From the NCBI GenBank assembly GCA_963383645.1, contig OY726564.1:107267540-107331539 (forward strand): a stretch of 64,000 bases of DNA, in the 5' to 3' direction. Shown here in pieces: positions 1-11,419 of the stretch. Below the pieces are notes generated by a model. It worked only from the letters and a program-made list of their open reading frames with translations, searched no databases and was not told where the DNA came from. Position numbers and translations under genes: made by a program. Positions within the stretch are counted from its first letter, which is position 1, and the number at the start of each line of letters is the position of its first letter. Source of the stretch: Muscardinus avellanarius (taxonomy: Eukaryota; Chordata; Mammalia; Rodentia; Gliridae).

Positions 1-475
1 AGTACTTGGGAGGCTGAGACAGGAGGATTGCAGGCTGTGGGCCAGCCATAGCTAGTTAATGCCCTCTTCAACTTAGGCTAAAAATAAAATAAAATAAAGG
101 ATAAAAAATAGGGCCGGGGCTGGGCGTGGTGGCGCACTTTTATAACCCCAGCCTTTGGGAGGCTGAGACAGGAGAATGGTGATTTGCAGACAGCCTCAGC
201 TACTACTTAATGAGGTCCTTTGTAACTCAGTGAGACCTGTTTTAAAATAAAGAATAAAAAATAGGGCTGGGGGTGTAGCTCGAAGGTAGGATAATCCTGG
301 TACCAAAGAAAGAAAGAAAACCAGGTGTGGTGGCACATGCCTGTAACCCTGGTACTTAGGAGGCTGAGACAGGAGGATCATAGGTTTGAGGATAGTCTTA
401 GCCTGAGGCCCCTGGGCTCAATCACTAGCACCATCAAAATAAATAAATAAATAAATAAAACAAAAATTAAAAAAA
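1..475 (+). repeat. Three tandem B1-dID SINE copies
   Basis: Three plus-oriented dimeric SINEs lie end to end: about 1-107 (head only, 5' truncated by the window edge), 118-320 and 321-475. The head carries the 7SL/B1 motif (tggtggcgcac, then gggaggctgagacaggagga). An A-rich linker follows, then an ID-like tail (gggctgggggtgtagctc). The last copy ends in an (AAAT)n tail. Confidence 0.85.
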
Positions 476-479
476 AATG

Positions 480-795
480 AGATTATAGACAAGTAACTTT
501 GGGGTTATGGCTTAGAAAGTGTTAGGATAAGCAGCCCAGTCACACCAAAGACGGCGACTTTCCGGCTTCTCTTCTGGATTTGCTGGCTACCTCACAGCCC
601 ATCAAAGGGGGCCATGGGACGCCCAACAACCAGTCCCCTGATAACACACACTGGGTATGAGCCATCAATCAGTAAATGCCCTGTGTTAAAGGGAGCTGGG
701 CTGTCTTAATGAAGCTCTTGCTTGCTTATCTCCGACGGCTGGCCTTGGGTTTTTTCTGCACCGGACTTTTACTTTCAGAAAGGAACAAAGTTATT
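480..795 (+). other. Unassigned stretch, possibly an LTR fragment
   Basis: No gene is seen. The part around 700-770 (an aatgaagctcttgcttgctt stretch followed by tttttctgcaccgg) has the look of the R/U5 end of a retroviral LTR. No matching second LTR, primer site or target duplication was found, so this is only a resemblance. Confidence 0.2.
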
Positions 796-1127
796 GATTG
801 CGGAGGATACTGAGGATTGGACCCAGGGGCTTTCTACCTCCAAGCTATACCCACAACCCTTTATATTTTTTATTTTGAAATGGCCTCACTGAGTTGAAGA
901 GGCTATTGTCAAGTTGCTGAGGCTGGCCTCAAATCTATGATCCTCTAGTAATACTGGGGTTACAGGTGTGGGTCACCATGCCCAGCTTCATTTTAATCTT
1001 TTCCTTATTAAAATCAACTCTGCTGGGTGTGGTGGCACATGCCTGTAATCCTAGTACTTGGGAGGCTGAGAGAGGAGGATTGATGAGTCTCAGCAAGCAG
1101 GGAGACTCATCAGCCCAGTGAGGGCCT

Positions 1128-1175
<48 letters not shown>

Positions 1176-1345
1176 TGTGTGTGTATGTGGGTCTGGGGAT
1201 GGAACCCAGGGACATTCTACCTCTGAGATGTTTTTCATTCCTTATTTTGAAACAGGGTCTCACTGAGTTGCAAAGGGCCTCACTAAGTAGCTGAGACTGG
1301 CCACAGACCCGGATCCTCCTGTCTCAGCCTCCCACGTACTGGAAT
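795..1345 (-). repeat. SINE copies with T-tract and (GT)n
   Basis: A minus-oriented B1-dID copy covers about 795-985. A plus-oriented head (1021-1130) is followed by a T-tract and a (GT)n run (1131-1187). A further minus-oriented copy covers 1188-1345. Minus copies are recognised by the reversed ID tail (ggattg/ggatggaaccca) followed by gtctcactaagttg and the reversed B1 head. Confidence 0.8.
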
Positions 1346-1479
1346 TTCCGGCCTCTAAAAGATATGCTTTTATTGGTGTATTGTAATCACATATTATAAG
1401 GAAGTTCAGGGTGATAGGGACATAATACACAGGGCACTTGGCAGTGAACAAAGCAGAACGAAATGTATCTCTTCTTGCT

Positions 1480-1900
1480 GTGTGTGTGTGTGTGTGTGTG
1501 TGTGTTCTCCAGTCCTGGGAATTGAACCCAGGAGCACCCTACCACTGATACATATTTTTTCAATCCCTTTTAATTTTGAGACAGGGTCTCATTAAGTTGC
1601 TGAGCAAAACTCAAGCCTGCTGGACATCTGTCCCTTGGAGCTGTATTTTCAATGATAAGAATCAAGCAGCAACAAAGTAAATAAAACTTGGTCAGAAGTG
1701 TTATGGGAAAAAAATGAGGAAAGGGGACAGGAGATTTTTTTTTTTCCTGCACCGGGGATGGAACCCAGAGGCATTCTACCTCTGAGCTACACTACCAGCA
1801 CTATTTTTTATTCTTTATTTTGAAACATGGTCTCACCAAGTGCAAAGGCTCTCAGTAAGTAGCTGAGGCTGTCCTCGAACCGAGGTCCTCCTGGGACAGG
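1480..1900 (-). repeat. Two minus-oriented SINE copies
   Basis: Copies lie at about 1480-1606 (starting with a (GT)n run, 3' part of the head missing) and 1736-1900. Single-copy-looking DNA of about 130 bp lies between them. Confidence 0.75.
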
Positions 1901-2124
1901 AGATTTATAGTAGATTTCTTCTGTGCTGTCTCGAATTGGTGCAGGTCAGGAACAGGAGTTTTAGACGTATTTGATTTTGCCCTTAATTATATGTTTTGGA
2001 TAAGTCACTTGCCATCCCTCAGTTTTCAGAGTTATAAAGTTAGATCAAAACAGTAGCCGTTTTGGCTCATCACTTATTATCGCTTAGCAGACAGGCCTTG
2101 CGTGGAATGTGGCGGTCCCCATTT

Positions 2125-2560
2125 GACACAGGCGCCAACGGAGCCAGCCCCGAGTCCCGGCGGGCCGGCTCCCCGCCCCTCCGACCTCTCGCCGTGCGGC
2201 CCGGGGGTCCCGGCCGGTGGGGGTCGGAGACCCGGCGCCTCGCGGAGGGGGCTGCGGCCACGCGCGGCCACGCAGAGAGGCCACGCGACGGGTCTCCGCA
2301 GAGGGCCGCGAGGGCGGGGCGCTCGGGGGCGGGGCCAGACGGGGCGGGGCGCGCGGGGGCGGGGCCAGGCGGGGCGGGGCCAGGCCTCCCCGTCCCAGCA
2401 TTCCGCGGGCGCCTCCCTGCGGAGCTGGCCGGCGTGTGGGCGGGGCCGGGCGACATTCTGCCGCGGCGGCCGCCGAGCGCGCCGGCTTCGAGGAGCGGAG
2501 GGCGGCGAGGGCTCCCGGGGGCGCCAGGCCCGCGACCCGAGCCGCGCAGGGACCCGTAAG
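2125..2560 (+). promoter_or_regulatory. TOR1AIP2: CpG island promoter of TOR1AIP2
   Basis: A sharply bounded, very GC- and CpG-rich block stands in AT-rich SINE-laden DNA. It holds several Sp1-type GC boxes (around 2311-2320, 2326-2336, 2341-2350, 2355-2366 and 2371-2381) and no TATA box that I can see. A consensus splice donor follows at 2556. In human, TOR1AIP1 starts divergently a few kb upstream; its first exon is not in this window. ORFs of 117-171 codons on both strands are GC-rich chance frames. Confidence 0.85.
2440..2555 (+). other. TOR1AIP2: TOR1AIP2 non-coding exon 1 (start approximate)
   Basis: A strong donor (ggacccGTAAGT) has its GT at 2556-2557, at the downstream edge of the CpG island, so the first exon ends at 2555. 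The transcription start cannot be fixed by eye; the given start is an estimate inside the island. The exon is taken as 5' UTR because both known proteins of the locus start far downstream. Confidence 0.6.
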
Positions 2561-3195
2561 TGCCCGGTGAACGCGCACTTCCCACGTGTCAGGCTCTGAA
2601 TGGGTGTCCTCTCCCTTCAGGAGGTCTTTCAGAAACGGCCCCTCCCCACCCCCACCTCCCGGCGGCGCAAACAGAACGAGGTAGGGGGTGGGGGGGGTAT
2701 TCGTGTTTGGGAGTAAGAAAAGAGAAGATTTTTTTAACCATTAAGTGGATTATGGGGGGAGTAGATTTTTAGTTAGGACTTTTAAGATGAGAAACCGAAT
2801 TCCCTAAAGTTTCGGAATGTAAACGGGAATTCAGATCAGTAATGCCGGAGGTGATTAATTCCTTACACCTCATGCATTATAGGATCCCAGCATTCTTCAT
2901 CTTACTCCTTAAAAGATAAGAGCCTTTACTTTTTTATCCTTAATGGTGCTTAAAAAGTTCGAAGTTTTAGTAAGACCTGCAATTGCCATTTTGATTACGT
3001 ATTCTACTCTTAATTGAATTTCATACCAAATAAAGTTTACTCCTCTTCCCTCTTCAAGACTGTAGTACTCTCTGTAAGTAGTTCTTAATTGTTAGACTTT
3101 GTATTGTTGCATAGGTGCAGAGATGGGTTATCTTAGTCAGATTCAACATACTGGTTTTTGTTTTAACTCTCTTTGGGGTTTTTGTTGTAGTAGTA

Positions 3196-3380
3196 GGTGG
3201 TTTTGGTGCGGGGTGGGGGGGTTGAACCCAGGGCCATTCTGCCTCCAAGCTACACCTCCAGCTCTTTTTATTTGGAAGCAGGGAGGGTTTTGCTAAGTTG
3301 GTGAGGCTGGCCTCAAACTTGCCTTCCTCCTGTTTCAGCTTCCCAAGTACTGGGATTACAGTCCTGGGCCGCTCAACCCA

Positions 3381-3411
<31 letters not shown>

Positions 3412-3955
3412 GCGGTACTGGGGATTGAACCCAGGAGCATTCTACCTCCAAGCTACACCCCCAGCCCTGTTTTATTTATGTTGAAACAGGGCCACGAACT
3501 TGTGACCCTCCTGTGTCAGCCTCCTAAATGCTGGGATTACAAGCGTAGGCCACCATGCCCATTCCAGCAGCTCTTCTTAACCTCAGTCCTCCTGTCTCAG
3601 CCTCCCAGACACTGGGAATATAGGCCTGGCCCAGGCCCAGCAAGGCCTTATTATTATCTTTTTATGAGATGAGGGATTGAACCCAGGGGCATCTACCTCC
3701 AAGCTGCATCCCCAGCTCTATTTTATTCTTTCTTTCTTTTTCTTTTTTTGCAGAACTGGGGATTGAACCCAGGGGCATTCTACCTCTGAGCTACACCCCT
3801 AGCCCTATTTTTTTTTTCTTTAATTTGAAATAGGATCTCACTAAGTTGTGGAGGGCCTCACTAAGTAGCTGAGGCTGTCCACTAACTGTGATCCTCTGGT
3901 CTCAGCCTCTGGAATGCTGGGATTACAAGCATGCGCCACCATACCCAGCTCCTGA
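3196..3955 (-). repeat. Array of minus-oriented SINE copies
   Basis: Consecutive reversed copies or fragments lie at about 3196-3385, 3386-3563, 3580-3640 (head fragment), 3650-3730 (tail fragment) and 3735-3953. T-tracts mark the A-tails in reverse. The fragment pair around 3580-3730 suggests later insertions broke older copies. Confidence 0.8.
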
Positions 3956-3984
3956 ATTCTTAAAAAAAAAAAATAAGACCTGAG

Positions 3985-4141
3985 GATCTGGGTGTGGTGA
4001 CACTCACCTTTAATCCCAGTGCTTGAAAGTCTGAGACAGTAGAAGCAAAGATTTGGGCCTGCCTCAGCAATTTCGAGACCTAGTTTCAAATTAAATAAAT
4101 AACTTGGAGGGAGAATTCCATGGGTTCAAGTGCCAGTATGA

Positions 4142-4189
<48 letters not shown>

Positions 4190-4191
4190 AG
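3985..4191 (+). repeat. SINE ending in a (GAAA)n tail
   Basis: A plus-oriented B1-dID copy (about 3985-4138) whose A-tail has become a (GAAA)n microsatellite of about 13 units (4139-4191). Confidence 0.8.
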
Positions 4192-4394
4192 CAAGCCTCG
4201 GCAGCTACCCATATTTATGTTTTTTTTTAGGTACACGATTAATTTGTAAATGACCAATGAAAATTTATTTAATGAAAAAAGAAATTTCTTGGTAAAGGAA
4301 CTAAATTTTTTCTTGGAAGCCTTTGGATTAAAACAGTGAAAAATGAACATTTGCTATGAAAACTTTTATCTCTACTTTAGGAAGGGAGCTAGAT

Positions 4395-4480
4395 AAAATA
4401 GAGCTTAAATGAGTCACTCAAGGTTACATGATAACTGCTGTAAGACTGGAAATCAGGTTGTGGACTCTGCATTCAACATA
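4395..4480 (-). repeat. MIR relic
   Basis: Reverse-oriented MIR-like words are seen in order: gagtcactcaaggttac, then a degraded tag for ctggaattcgaacccag, then gactctgcattc. It is divergent and short. Confidence 0.4.
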
Positions 4481-5029
4481 ATAAACATTACTTAAGAGAG
4501 ACTCTCATGACCAGATAAAGTAACCAGAACTTAGCTAATTATTTAAGGATTATTGGGCGTTTTAGTAACGCATTGTATCTTGTGTATAATTTATGTGCCT
4601 AGAAGTCATTTTAAACTGCATTGCACATCTCTTTAAAGTGTCACTTAAATTTAAAGGAGAGTTTGCTCAGAGAAGCCCCAGCGGCTTTGTCACACCACGG
4701 CTGTACCCTAAGCAGGTGTGAAAGTCCGTAGACCAGAAGGGTCTATAGCCTCCAAAAACTAAGAATGGCTCACTTTGTTTTAGAGCTAAATATTTCTATA
4801 TTTTATGAGCCCCTTAGTAAGCTGTGTCCACAAGTGATAGCTCAGTATAGTGATTATGCTTTATTATACATTTGTCATAGCAAATCAAGCATTGGGGAAT
4901 AAGGAAGAGTGTCCCCACATTGGTTAAGTTAGGTCTGGACTCCTGTCTCATTTCCTCATTAGTAATTGTTTATAGGATAATTTGGAATATTAAATGGGTA
5001 GTTTAAGGACTCAAGAAGAGTGGAAGCTT

Positions 5030-5252
5030 AACTGGGTGTGGTGATATAAGTAATTTCAGTACTTGGGAGGCTGAGTTAGGAGAATCTCAGATTGGAGGCT
5101 AGAAAGCAGTAAAATTGGGAGACCTGATTTCAAAATTTAAAAAAAGGGTTGGGGGATGGAGCTCAGAGGTGGAATGAATGCCCCTGGGGTTCTGGCTCCC
5201 CGGTACCACACACACACGCGTGTACACACACACACACAGACACACACACACA
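5030..5252 (+). repeat. SINE with (CA)n tail
   Basis: A plus-oriented, diverged B1-dID copy at about 5030-5204, followed by an interrupted (CA)n run at 5205-5252 with an acgcgtgt core. Confidence 0.75.
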
Positions 5253-5477
5253 CTAGAGACTGTTGTTACTTATTTGGCTACATTCCTTTTTACTAATATT
5301 AAAGCGGTTTATTACATGATTTTGGTAATCAAAATGGAAAAGAAAATTCACCTATAATTCCACTATCTCAATAGATCAAATAGTTTTGCCTTTTACATAG
5401 TTCTCTTCCATCCTTCACCATAGGTGTACAAAAATTTTAAACCCTAGTTATTTTCTGAAGGTATGTATTGTTTGTTT

Positions 5478-6158
5478 TTGTGGCACTGGGGGTTGAACCC
5501 AGGGGCAGTCTACGTCCAAGCTACGTCTCCAGCCCTTTATTTTTTCTTTATTTTTTACTCTCTATTTTGAAACAGGGTCTCACTAAGTTGTGGAGGCTTC
5601 CCTAAGGAGCTGAGGCTTGCAAGAACCCAGGTCCTCCTGTCTCAGCTTCTCAAATGCTGGGATTGCAAGTGTTGGCCACCACACCCAGCTTGTATGTTTG
5701 TCTTCTTTTCAGGGTTGAGATTGAACCCAGGACTGCTGAACTACCTTTTCACCTTTTTGTGTGTATCTGTGGTACTGGGGATTCAACTCAGGAGTGTTTT
5801 AACTCTGAGCTGTAACCCAGCCGTATTTTATATTTTGAAACAGGGTCTCACTAAGTTACTGTGGCTGGCCTAGAACCTGCAGTCCTCCTGCCTCAGCCTC
5901 CTGAGCACTGGGATTACAGGTGTGCACCACTATGCCCTCAGTCTCCATTCTTTTATTTAATTTAATTTATTTTTTTTTTCAGAGGGTCTTGCTAAGTACC
6001 TAGGGTGATCTCAGACTTCTAACTTCCTCCTGCCTCAGCCTCCCAAGTATACCGCCACACTAGGTTCTGAAGGTTTGTTTTTTGTTTGTTTGTTTTTGTA
6101 ATAGTGATTGAACCCAGGGACATTCTATCTCTGAGCTTCACCCCCAGTCCTATTCTAT

Positions 6159-6194
<36 letters not shown>

Positions 6195-6400
6195 TTTGTG
6201 GTACTGGGGTTGGATCCCAGAGGCCTTGTACCTCTGGGCTACATTCCCAGACCTATTTTATATTTTATTTGGAAACAGGGTCTCATTAAGTGCTGAAGGC
6301 CTCACTTAGTAAGTGAGGCTGGCTTCGAACCCGTGCGATCCTCCTGTCTCAGCCTCTCAAGTCCTGGGATTACAAGCGTGCGCCACCACAGCTGGCTTTT
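5478..6400 (-). repeat. Array of minus-oriented SINE copies with (TTTA)n
   Basis: Copies lie at about 5478-5691, 5700-5750 (tail fragment), 5755-5940, 5950-6065 (head fragment), 6095-6156 (tail) and 6198-6398. A (TTTA)n run at 6157-6195 separates the last two. Confidence 0.8.
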
Positions 6401-6589
6401 GAAGATTTTGTTTTAACAACAGAGATAGAGCTTTATGTTTTAACTTTATTCTGACCTATTGGTGAAAAAGCAAGTTTCCTTTAATGCTGAATCCACTTTT
6501 CCCAGTCCCAAAATAAAACATCTAGTTGCACTTTTATTCAATAGTTCAAATAATAGTAACACTTTTTAAAGAAGTTTTTGTGCCCTGCA

Positions 6590-6710
6590 GTGGTGTTGCG
6601 CATTACCATTTAACCCTACCTTGCCTCTGTCTTCTGGGTAGCGTTATTCCATTTTGTGCTGAAGAAACTAAAGGTATAAAGAGAATTCAGGTCAGAAGCA
6701 GGAGCCTCGA
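6590..6710 (-). repeat. Possible MIR relic
   Basis: Reverse MIR-like words are recognisable (ccattttgtgctgaagaaact in the place of ccattttacagatgaggaaact, then aggtcagaagcagg). The match is weak. Confidence 0.35.
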
Positions 6711-6971
6711 CAGAGGTATGGCTTTAGTGAAAGTGCCGCAGTCAGGTTTGTATTCGTTGTATGGATGTTAGGTCTGTGAGTAGGCAAGAGTTGACCTTGG
6801 GGGATGACTTGCTTTGTATAAAAGTAACAGTACTTGTACTTCATAAATCATTAGATCATCCAGTGTCAACAACTTAAAGGAAAGTAATGAAGATTTAAAA
6901 GTGCCTAGTGCCTTCACAAATGAGGCTCTTTACCTGCAGTTTTATTAGTTGTGGCAATATAAATGTGATTT

Positions 6972-7170
6972 ACAAGCTGGGCATGGTGGTGCACACTTGT
7001 AATCCCAGCACTTGGTAGGCTGAGAGAGGATCACAGGTTCAAGGTCAGCCTGAGAAACGCAGTGAGGCCTTAGCGGTTTACTTGTTTCAAAATAAAAATT
7101 TAAAAAGAGCTGCGTGTCACTGGGAGGTAGAATGCCCCTGGTTTCAATCCTCAGTACCACAAAAAAAATA
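6972..7170 (+). repeat. B1-dID SINE
   Basis: Complete plus-oriented copy with head (gctgggcatggtggtgcac), linker and ID tail, ending in an A-run at about 7160-7170. Confidence 0.85.
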
Positions 7171-7459
7171 GAACTCCATTTACATAAAAGGGAGTTATTA
7201 GAACTAAACTTTAATAAAATGGAGATAAACAGTTCACAACAAAGGAAAATACCTCCAAAGGGTGCTCCCAGCCTTACACTTTATAGTGGACACAAGAATC
7301 CCCAGCAGCGTTAGAGCATAACTCCTATAGGACATCCTGATCTAGTGGGTGTAGGGTGGGCCCAAGAGTTTACAGTTCTCAAAACCTCCTAGGAAATGTT
7401 AGTGAGTTCCAGCTAATAAGTTTAACATAGTAAGGAAACAAATACTAATATTAGTGCTA

Positions 7460-7927
7460 AGCTGGGCTGGCAGTGTGGGGCTGTAATCCCAGCTACAAAG
7501 GATACTTGAGAGGACCCTCATCTGGACCCAGCCTGGTAACAGTGATACCTTGCCTCAAAAAAAAAGGAAGTAGGGCCGGGCATGGTGGTGCACTATTGTA
7601 ATCCCAGCCCTTGGGAGGCTGAGACAGGATGATCCGGCCTCAGCTACTTAGCAAGGCTCTCAGCAACTTTGTGAGACCCTATTTACAATAAAGTATAAAA
7701 TAGGTCTGGACGTGTAGCCCAGAGGTAGAAAAGCCCCTGGGTTCTACCCCCAGTACCACACACAAACACACACAAAAATTGGGCTGGGAATGTAGCTCAG
7801 AAGTAGAATGCTCCTGGGTTCATTCCCCAGCACCACAAAAATTAAGTAAATACATAAATAAATTAATTAAAAATAGAGCTGGGGTTGTAGCTCAGAGGTA
7901 GAATGACCCTGGGTTCCATCTCTAGTG

Positions 7928-7970
<43 letters not shown>

Positions 7971-8094
7971 GACAGAAGCCAGGCATGGTGGTGCATGTTT
8001 GTAATCCCAGCATTCAGGAGGCTGAGACAGGAGGATCGGGGTTCGCAGAAATCCCGAATGCTGGGATTACAAGTGTGCACCACCACGCCCGGCC
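7460..8094 (+). repeat. SINE array ending in a fold-back head-to-head pair
   Basis: Plus-oriented elements lie at 7460-7566 (head), 7573-7778 (full dimer), 7780-7855 (free ID-type tail) and 7871-7928 (ID-type tail followed by (CA)n to 7968). At 7975-8048 a plus-oriented B1 head is followed directly by a minus-oriented B1 head (8049-8094), forming an inverted repeat with almost no spacer. Confidence 0.8.
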
Positions 8095-8313
8095 TTAGTG
8101 AACTCTTAAACCCTTGTGCATTGCAATTGCTTTGATATGGTCAGCCTGGAAATCTGGTGCAAGTCAAGGGGACTGGGAAGGGGAGGAAGAAGGGTAAGTA
8201 CTCAGAAGATAAGTAGAGTGTCTGAACTGCTCCAGGCGTCCAGTCTCTATGTAAAATGTACTTCCATAAGGAAGTAGGTAGTGCCGTTAACTCCCCTTTT
8301 CAAACTCTCTCTC

Positions 8314-8531
8314 TCTTTTTTTTTTTTTTTGCGGGTTTGGGAATGAAACCCAGGGACATTTGACCTCTAAGCTACACCCCCTGCCCTATTTTTTATTATT
8401 TATTTTGAAACCGGATCTCACTGAGTTGCAGAGGGCCTCACTAAGTAGCCGAGGCTGTCCGTGAACCGCTATCCTCCAGGTCTCAGCCTCCCGAATGCTG
8501 GGATTACAAGCGTGCACCACCACGCCCCGCT
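8314..8531 (-). repeat. B1-dID SINE
   Basis: Full minus-oriented copy: T-tract, reversed ID tail, tttattttgaaaccgg linker, reversed B1 head ending in gcaccaccacgccccgct. Confidence 0.85.
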
Positions 8532-8670
8532 TTCAAACTCTCTTTTAAAAATCTGAAACTATTGCCAGTTAGTGAAAATATTGGGAAATGAATAGGAGAG
8601 ATGTGAAAAAAAATAGTACTGGGATATTCTGACAATAGATAGAGAAGTGGGCAAGATTTAGAAATTGTAC

Positions 8671-8890
8671 TTGAGCCGAGTGTGGTGGCGCACGCTTGTA
8701 ATCCCAGCATTCGGGAGGCCGAGACCCAGAGAATCGCCATTCGTGGACAGCCTCGGCTACTTAGTGAGGCCCTCTGCAACTCAGATCCGGTTTCAAAATA
8801 AAGAATAAAAAATAGGGCAAGGGTTGTAGCCCAGAGATCGATTGCCCGTTCCACCCCGAGACCTGCAAAAATAAAATAAAATAAAATAAA
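8671..8890 (+). repeat. B1-dID SINE
   Basis: Full plus-oriented copy ending in an (AAAAT)n tail at about 8868-8890. The ID part is somewhat degraded. Confidence 0.85.
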
Positions 8891-9003
8891 AGAAATTGCA
8901 CTTGAAATAAGACACAAATAGCTCATACAAGTATAGAAATGCCTAAGCTTGGCACTGGGCTCCAGGTCTGACTGTTGAAAGCTACATATTAGCCTTAAAG
9001 GTG

Positions 9004-9240
9004 CGTGAGAGGGAGGGAGGGAGGGAGGGAGGGAGGGAGAGAGAGAGAGAGATAGAGAGAGATAGATACACTCAGATTGAATTGAGGGGTGAGCTACCTC
9101 TGAACCACACCCCCACCTGTACTGTATTTTTTATTCTGAAATAGATCACAGTAAGTTGCTGAGCTGCCCTCCAACCTGTGACCTTTCTGTCTCGGCCCCC
9201 CGAGTACTGGGATTACAGGCATGCACCACCGTCCTTGGCT
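9004..9240 (-). repeat. (GGGA)n/(GA)n tract plus minus-oriented SINE
   Basis: A purine run (GGGA)n then (GAGATA)n-like covers 9004-9067. It is followed by a minus-oriented SINE (9070-9240) with a shortened ID tail. Confidence 0.8.
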
Positions 9241-9601
9241 TCACTGTGACTGTGGGTCTTTTAAATAAAAGTTTAGACAGTATGAACTATGGACTTTTGA
9301 CCCACTGGGGCAAAGTGGATGGAAATGTGCCAGTAAACTGCTAAAGCAGTTGTTCTCCTCTATGGTTGTCACCCACCCTCCAATACGCATGCTGGAAACG
9401 CACACAGGCGTGTGCACACACGCCCCTGCACCTGTTTGCCTGTCAGTTCCTGGAGTGAGAACATTCTGCAGCTGTTTTCTAACCAGGATCATATTTGGTG
9501 ACTGGCTTATCTGTTCTAATAAGAAAACAGTGTATGTGCTAAATAGTACTGAAGAGTGATACTCATTTGCCTTTTCTTTGACCTTAAGGCTGCCAAACTA
9601 A

Positions 9602-10367
9602 CTGTGTGTGTGCGCGGTACTGGGGACTGAACCCAGGGCATTCTACCTCTGAGCCACACCCCCAGCCCTATTTTTAACTCTTTATTTTGAAAAATGGGTC
9701 TCACTAAGTTGCAGAGGGCCTGAGTAGCTGAGGCTGGCCGCAAACCTGCAATCTTCCTGTCTCAGCCTTCCAAGTACTGGGATTACAAGTGTGCGCCACC
9801 ATGCCTGGCCTCCAAAGTAACTCTTCAGTAAACAATTTGAAGACTTTTTTCAGGTGCTTTTTTTTTTTTTTTTTTTTTATTACTGGGGATGGAACCCAAG
9901 GGTACTCTACCTCCAAGCTACACTACCAGTCCTACTTTTTTTTATTTTTATTTTGAGTTGCAAAGGGCCTCACTAAGTAGCTGAGGTTGGCCGCGAATCA
10001 CAATCCTCCAGTTTCAGCCTCCTGAATGCTAGTATTATAAGCGTACGCTGCCACACCCAGCAGGAGCATTTATTTTTATAATCTATCGTCAACAAAGAAT
10101 TATTATAGAGGATATTTAACTGAAAAATAAGAATGACTTCTTTTACAAACTTTTTTTTTTTTTTTGGTGGTACCGGGGGTAGAACCCAGAGTCTTTCTAC
10201 CTCCGGGCTATACTCCCAGACCTTTTCTATATTTTATTTGGAAACAGGGTCTCACTAAGTTGCTGAGAGCCTCACTAAGTAGCTGAGGCTGGCTGTGAAC
10301 CCGTGCGATCCTCCTGTCTCAGCCTCCCAAGCGCGGGGATTACAAGCGTGCGCCACCATGCCTGGTT
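9602..10367 (-). repeat. Three minus-oriented SINE copies
   Basis: Copies lie at about 9602-9810, 9858-10063 and 10151-10367. The third has the variant tail (ctccgggctatactcccagacc in reverse orientation) and the variant head (gcgcggggattacaagcg) typical of a separate subfamily. Confidence 0.85.
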
Positions 10368-10685
10368 TACAAACAAACTTTCTAATCTCTTGTCTAGTTA
10401 CAAAATATAAGGTCCCAAGATCTTATTTTGTATATGAAACTTAACAGGAAACTAATTCATACAAAAACTGTAGACACTTGGGGGTTATTGATTAGCTGTA
10501 GATGTAACACTACCTGCAGGAATATTTAAGATGAGAATATAAGGGGGAGCACGGCATTCATTTTGATGGTATACGTCCTGAGGAGTTCAGCTGAGGCTGA
10601 AGTCTGAGGGTTTATTGATGGAAAGTTTTCCTAATCTCCATGCAGTCTGAAACTCCTTTATCCCACCACTGTAAAGAACGGAAGG

Positions 10686-10995
10686 AGCCAGGGGCGGTGG
10701 CGCACACTTGTAATCCCAGCACTCGGGAGGCTGAGACCGGAGCAGCACGGCTCACAGACAGCCTCAGCTGCTACTTAGTGAGGCCCTTTGCAACTCAGTG
10801 AGACCCCGTTTAAAAATACAAAATAAATAGGGCTGGGGAAGCTACATCCCCAGCCCTAATTTTTTTATTCTTTATTTTGAAACAGGGTCTCACTGAGTTG
10901 TGGAGTGACTCACTTGAGACTGTCCATAAACCTGCGATCCTCCTGTCTCAGCTCCCAAGAACTGGGATTACAAGCCTGAGCCAGCATACCTGGTA
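10686..10995. repeat. Inverted pair of SINEs (tail to tail)
   Basis: A plus-oriented B1-dID (10686-10840) breaks off inside its ID tail (agggctgggga). It passes straight into a minus-oriented copy (10840-10995, beginning tccccagccct). The two tails are complementary at the junction, giving a hairpin-type structure about 300 bp long. Confidence 0.75.
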
Positions 10996-11049
10996 CTTAC
11001 TAGCATTTATTAAGGAAATAGCAAAGGATGAAATAGAATTTAAAAAAAA

Positions 11050-11379
11050 ATTTTTTTTTTTTTTTTTGGCAGTACTGGGAACTGAACTCAGGCATACTAC
11101 CTCCAAGCTATAACCCCCCCCCCCCTTTTCAGTATGGGTATGGAACCCAGAACCCAGGGGCATTCTACCTTTGAGTTACACCACCAGCACTATTTTTTAT
11201 TCTTTATTTGAAAATAGGGTCTCCCTGAGTTGCAAAGGGCCTCACTAAGTAGTAGCTGAGGCTGTACTCAAACCATGATCCTCTCGTCTCAGCCTCCCAA
11301 ATGCTGGGATTACAAGTACGCACCACCATGCCCAGCCTATCTACCTATTTATTTTGTGTGTGTGTGCGTGTGTGTGTGC

Positions 11380-11419
<40 letters not shown>

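Noticed and set aside
2062..2599. Overlapping 117-171-codon frames on both strands in the CpG island
   Set aside because: GC-rich, stop-poor DNA gives open frames in most phases. They show no domain, and the only supported signal is the splice donor at 2556.
7780..7855. tRNA-like sequence with A-box and B-box words (gtagctcag, ggttca)
   Set aside because: It is the ID-type SINE tail, repeated dozens of times in the window, with no cloverleaf 3' half, so not a tRNA gene.
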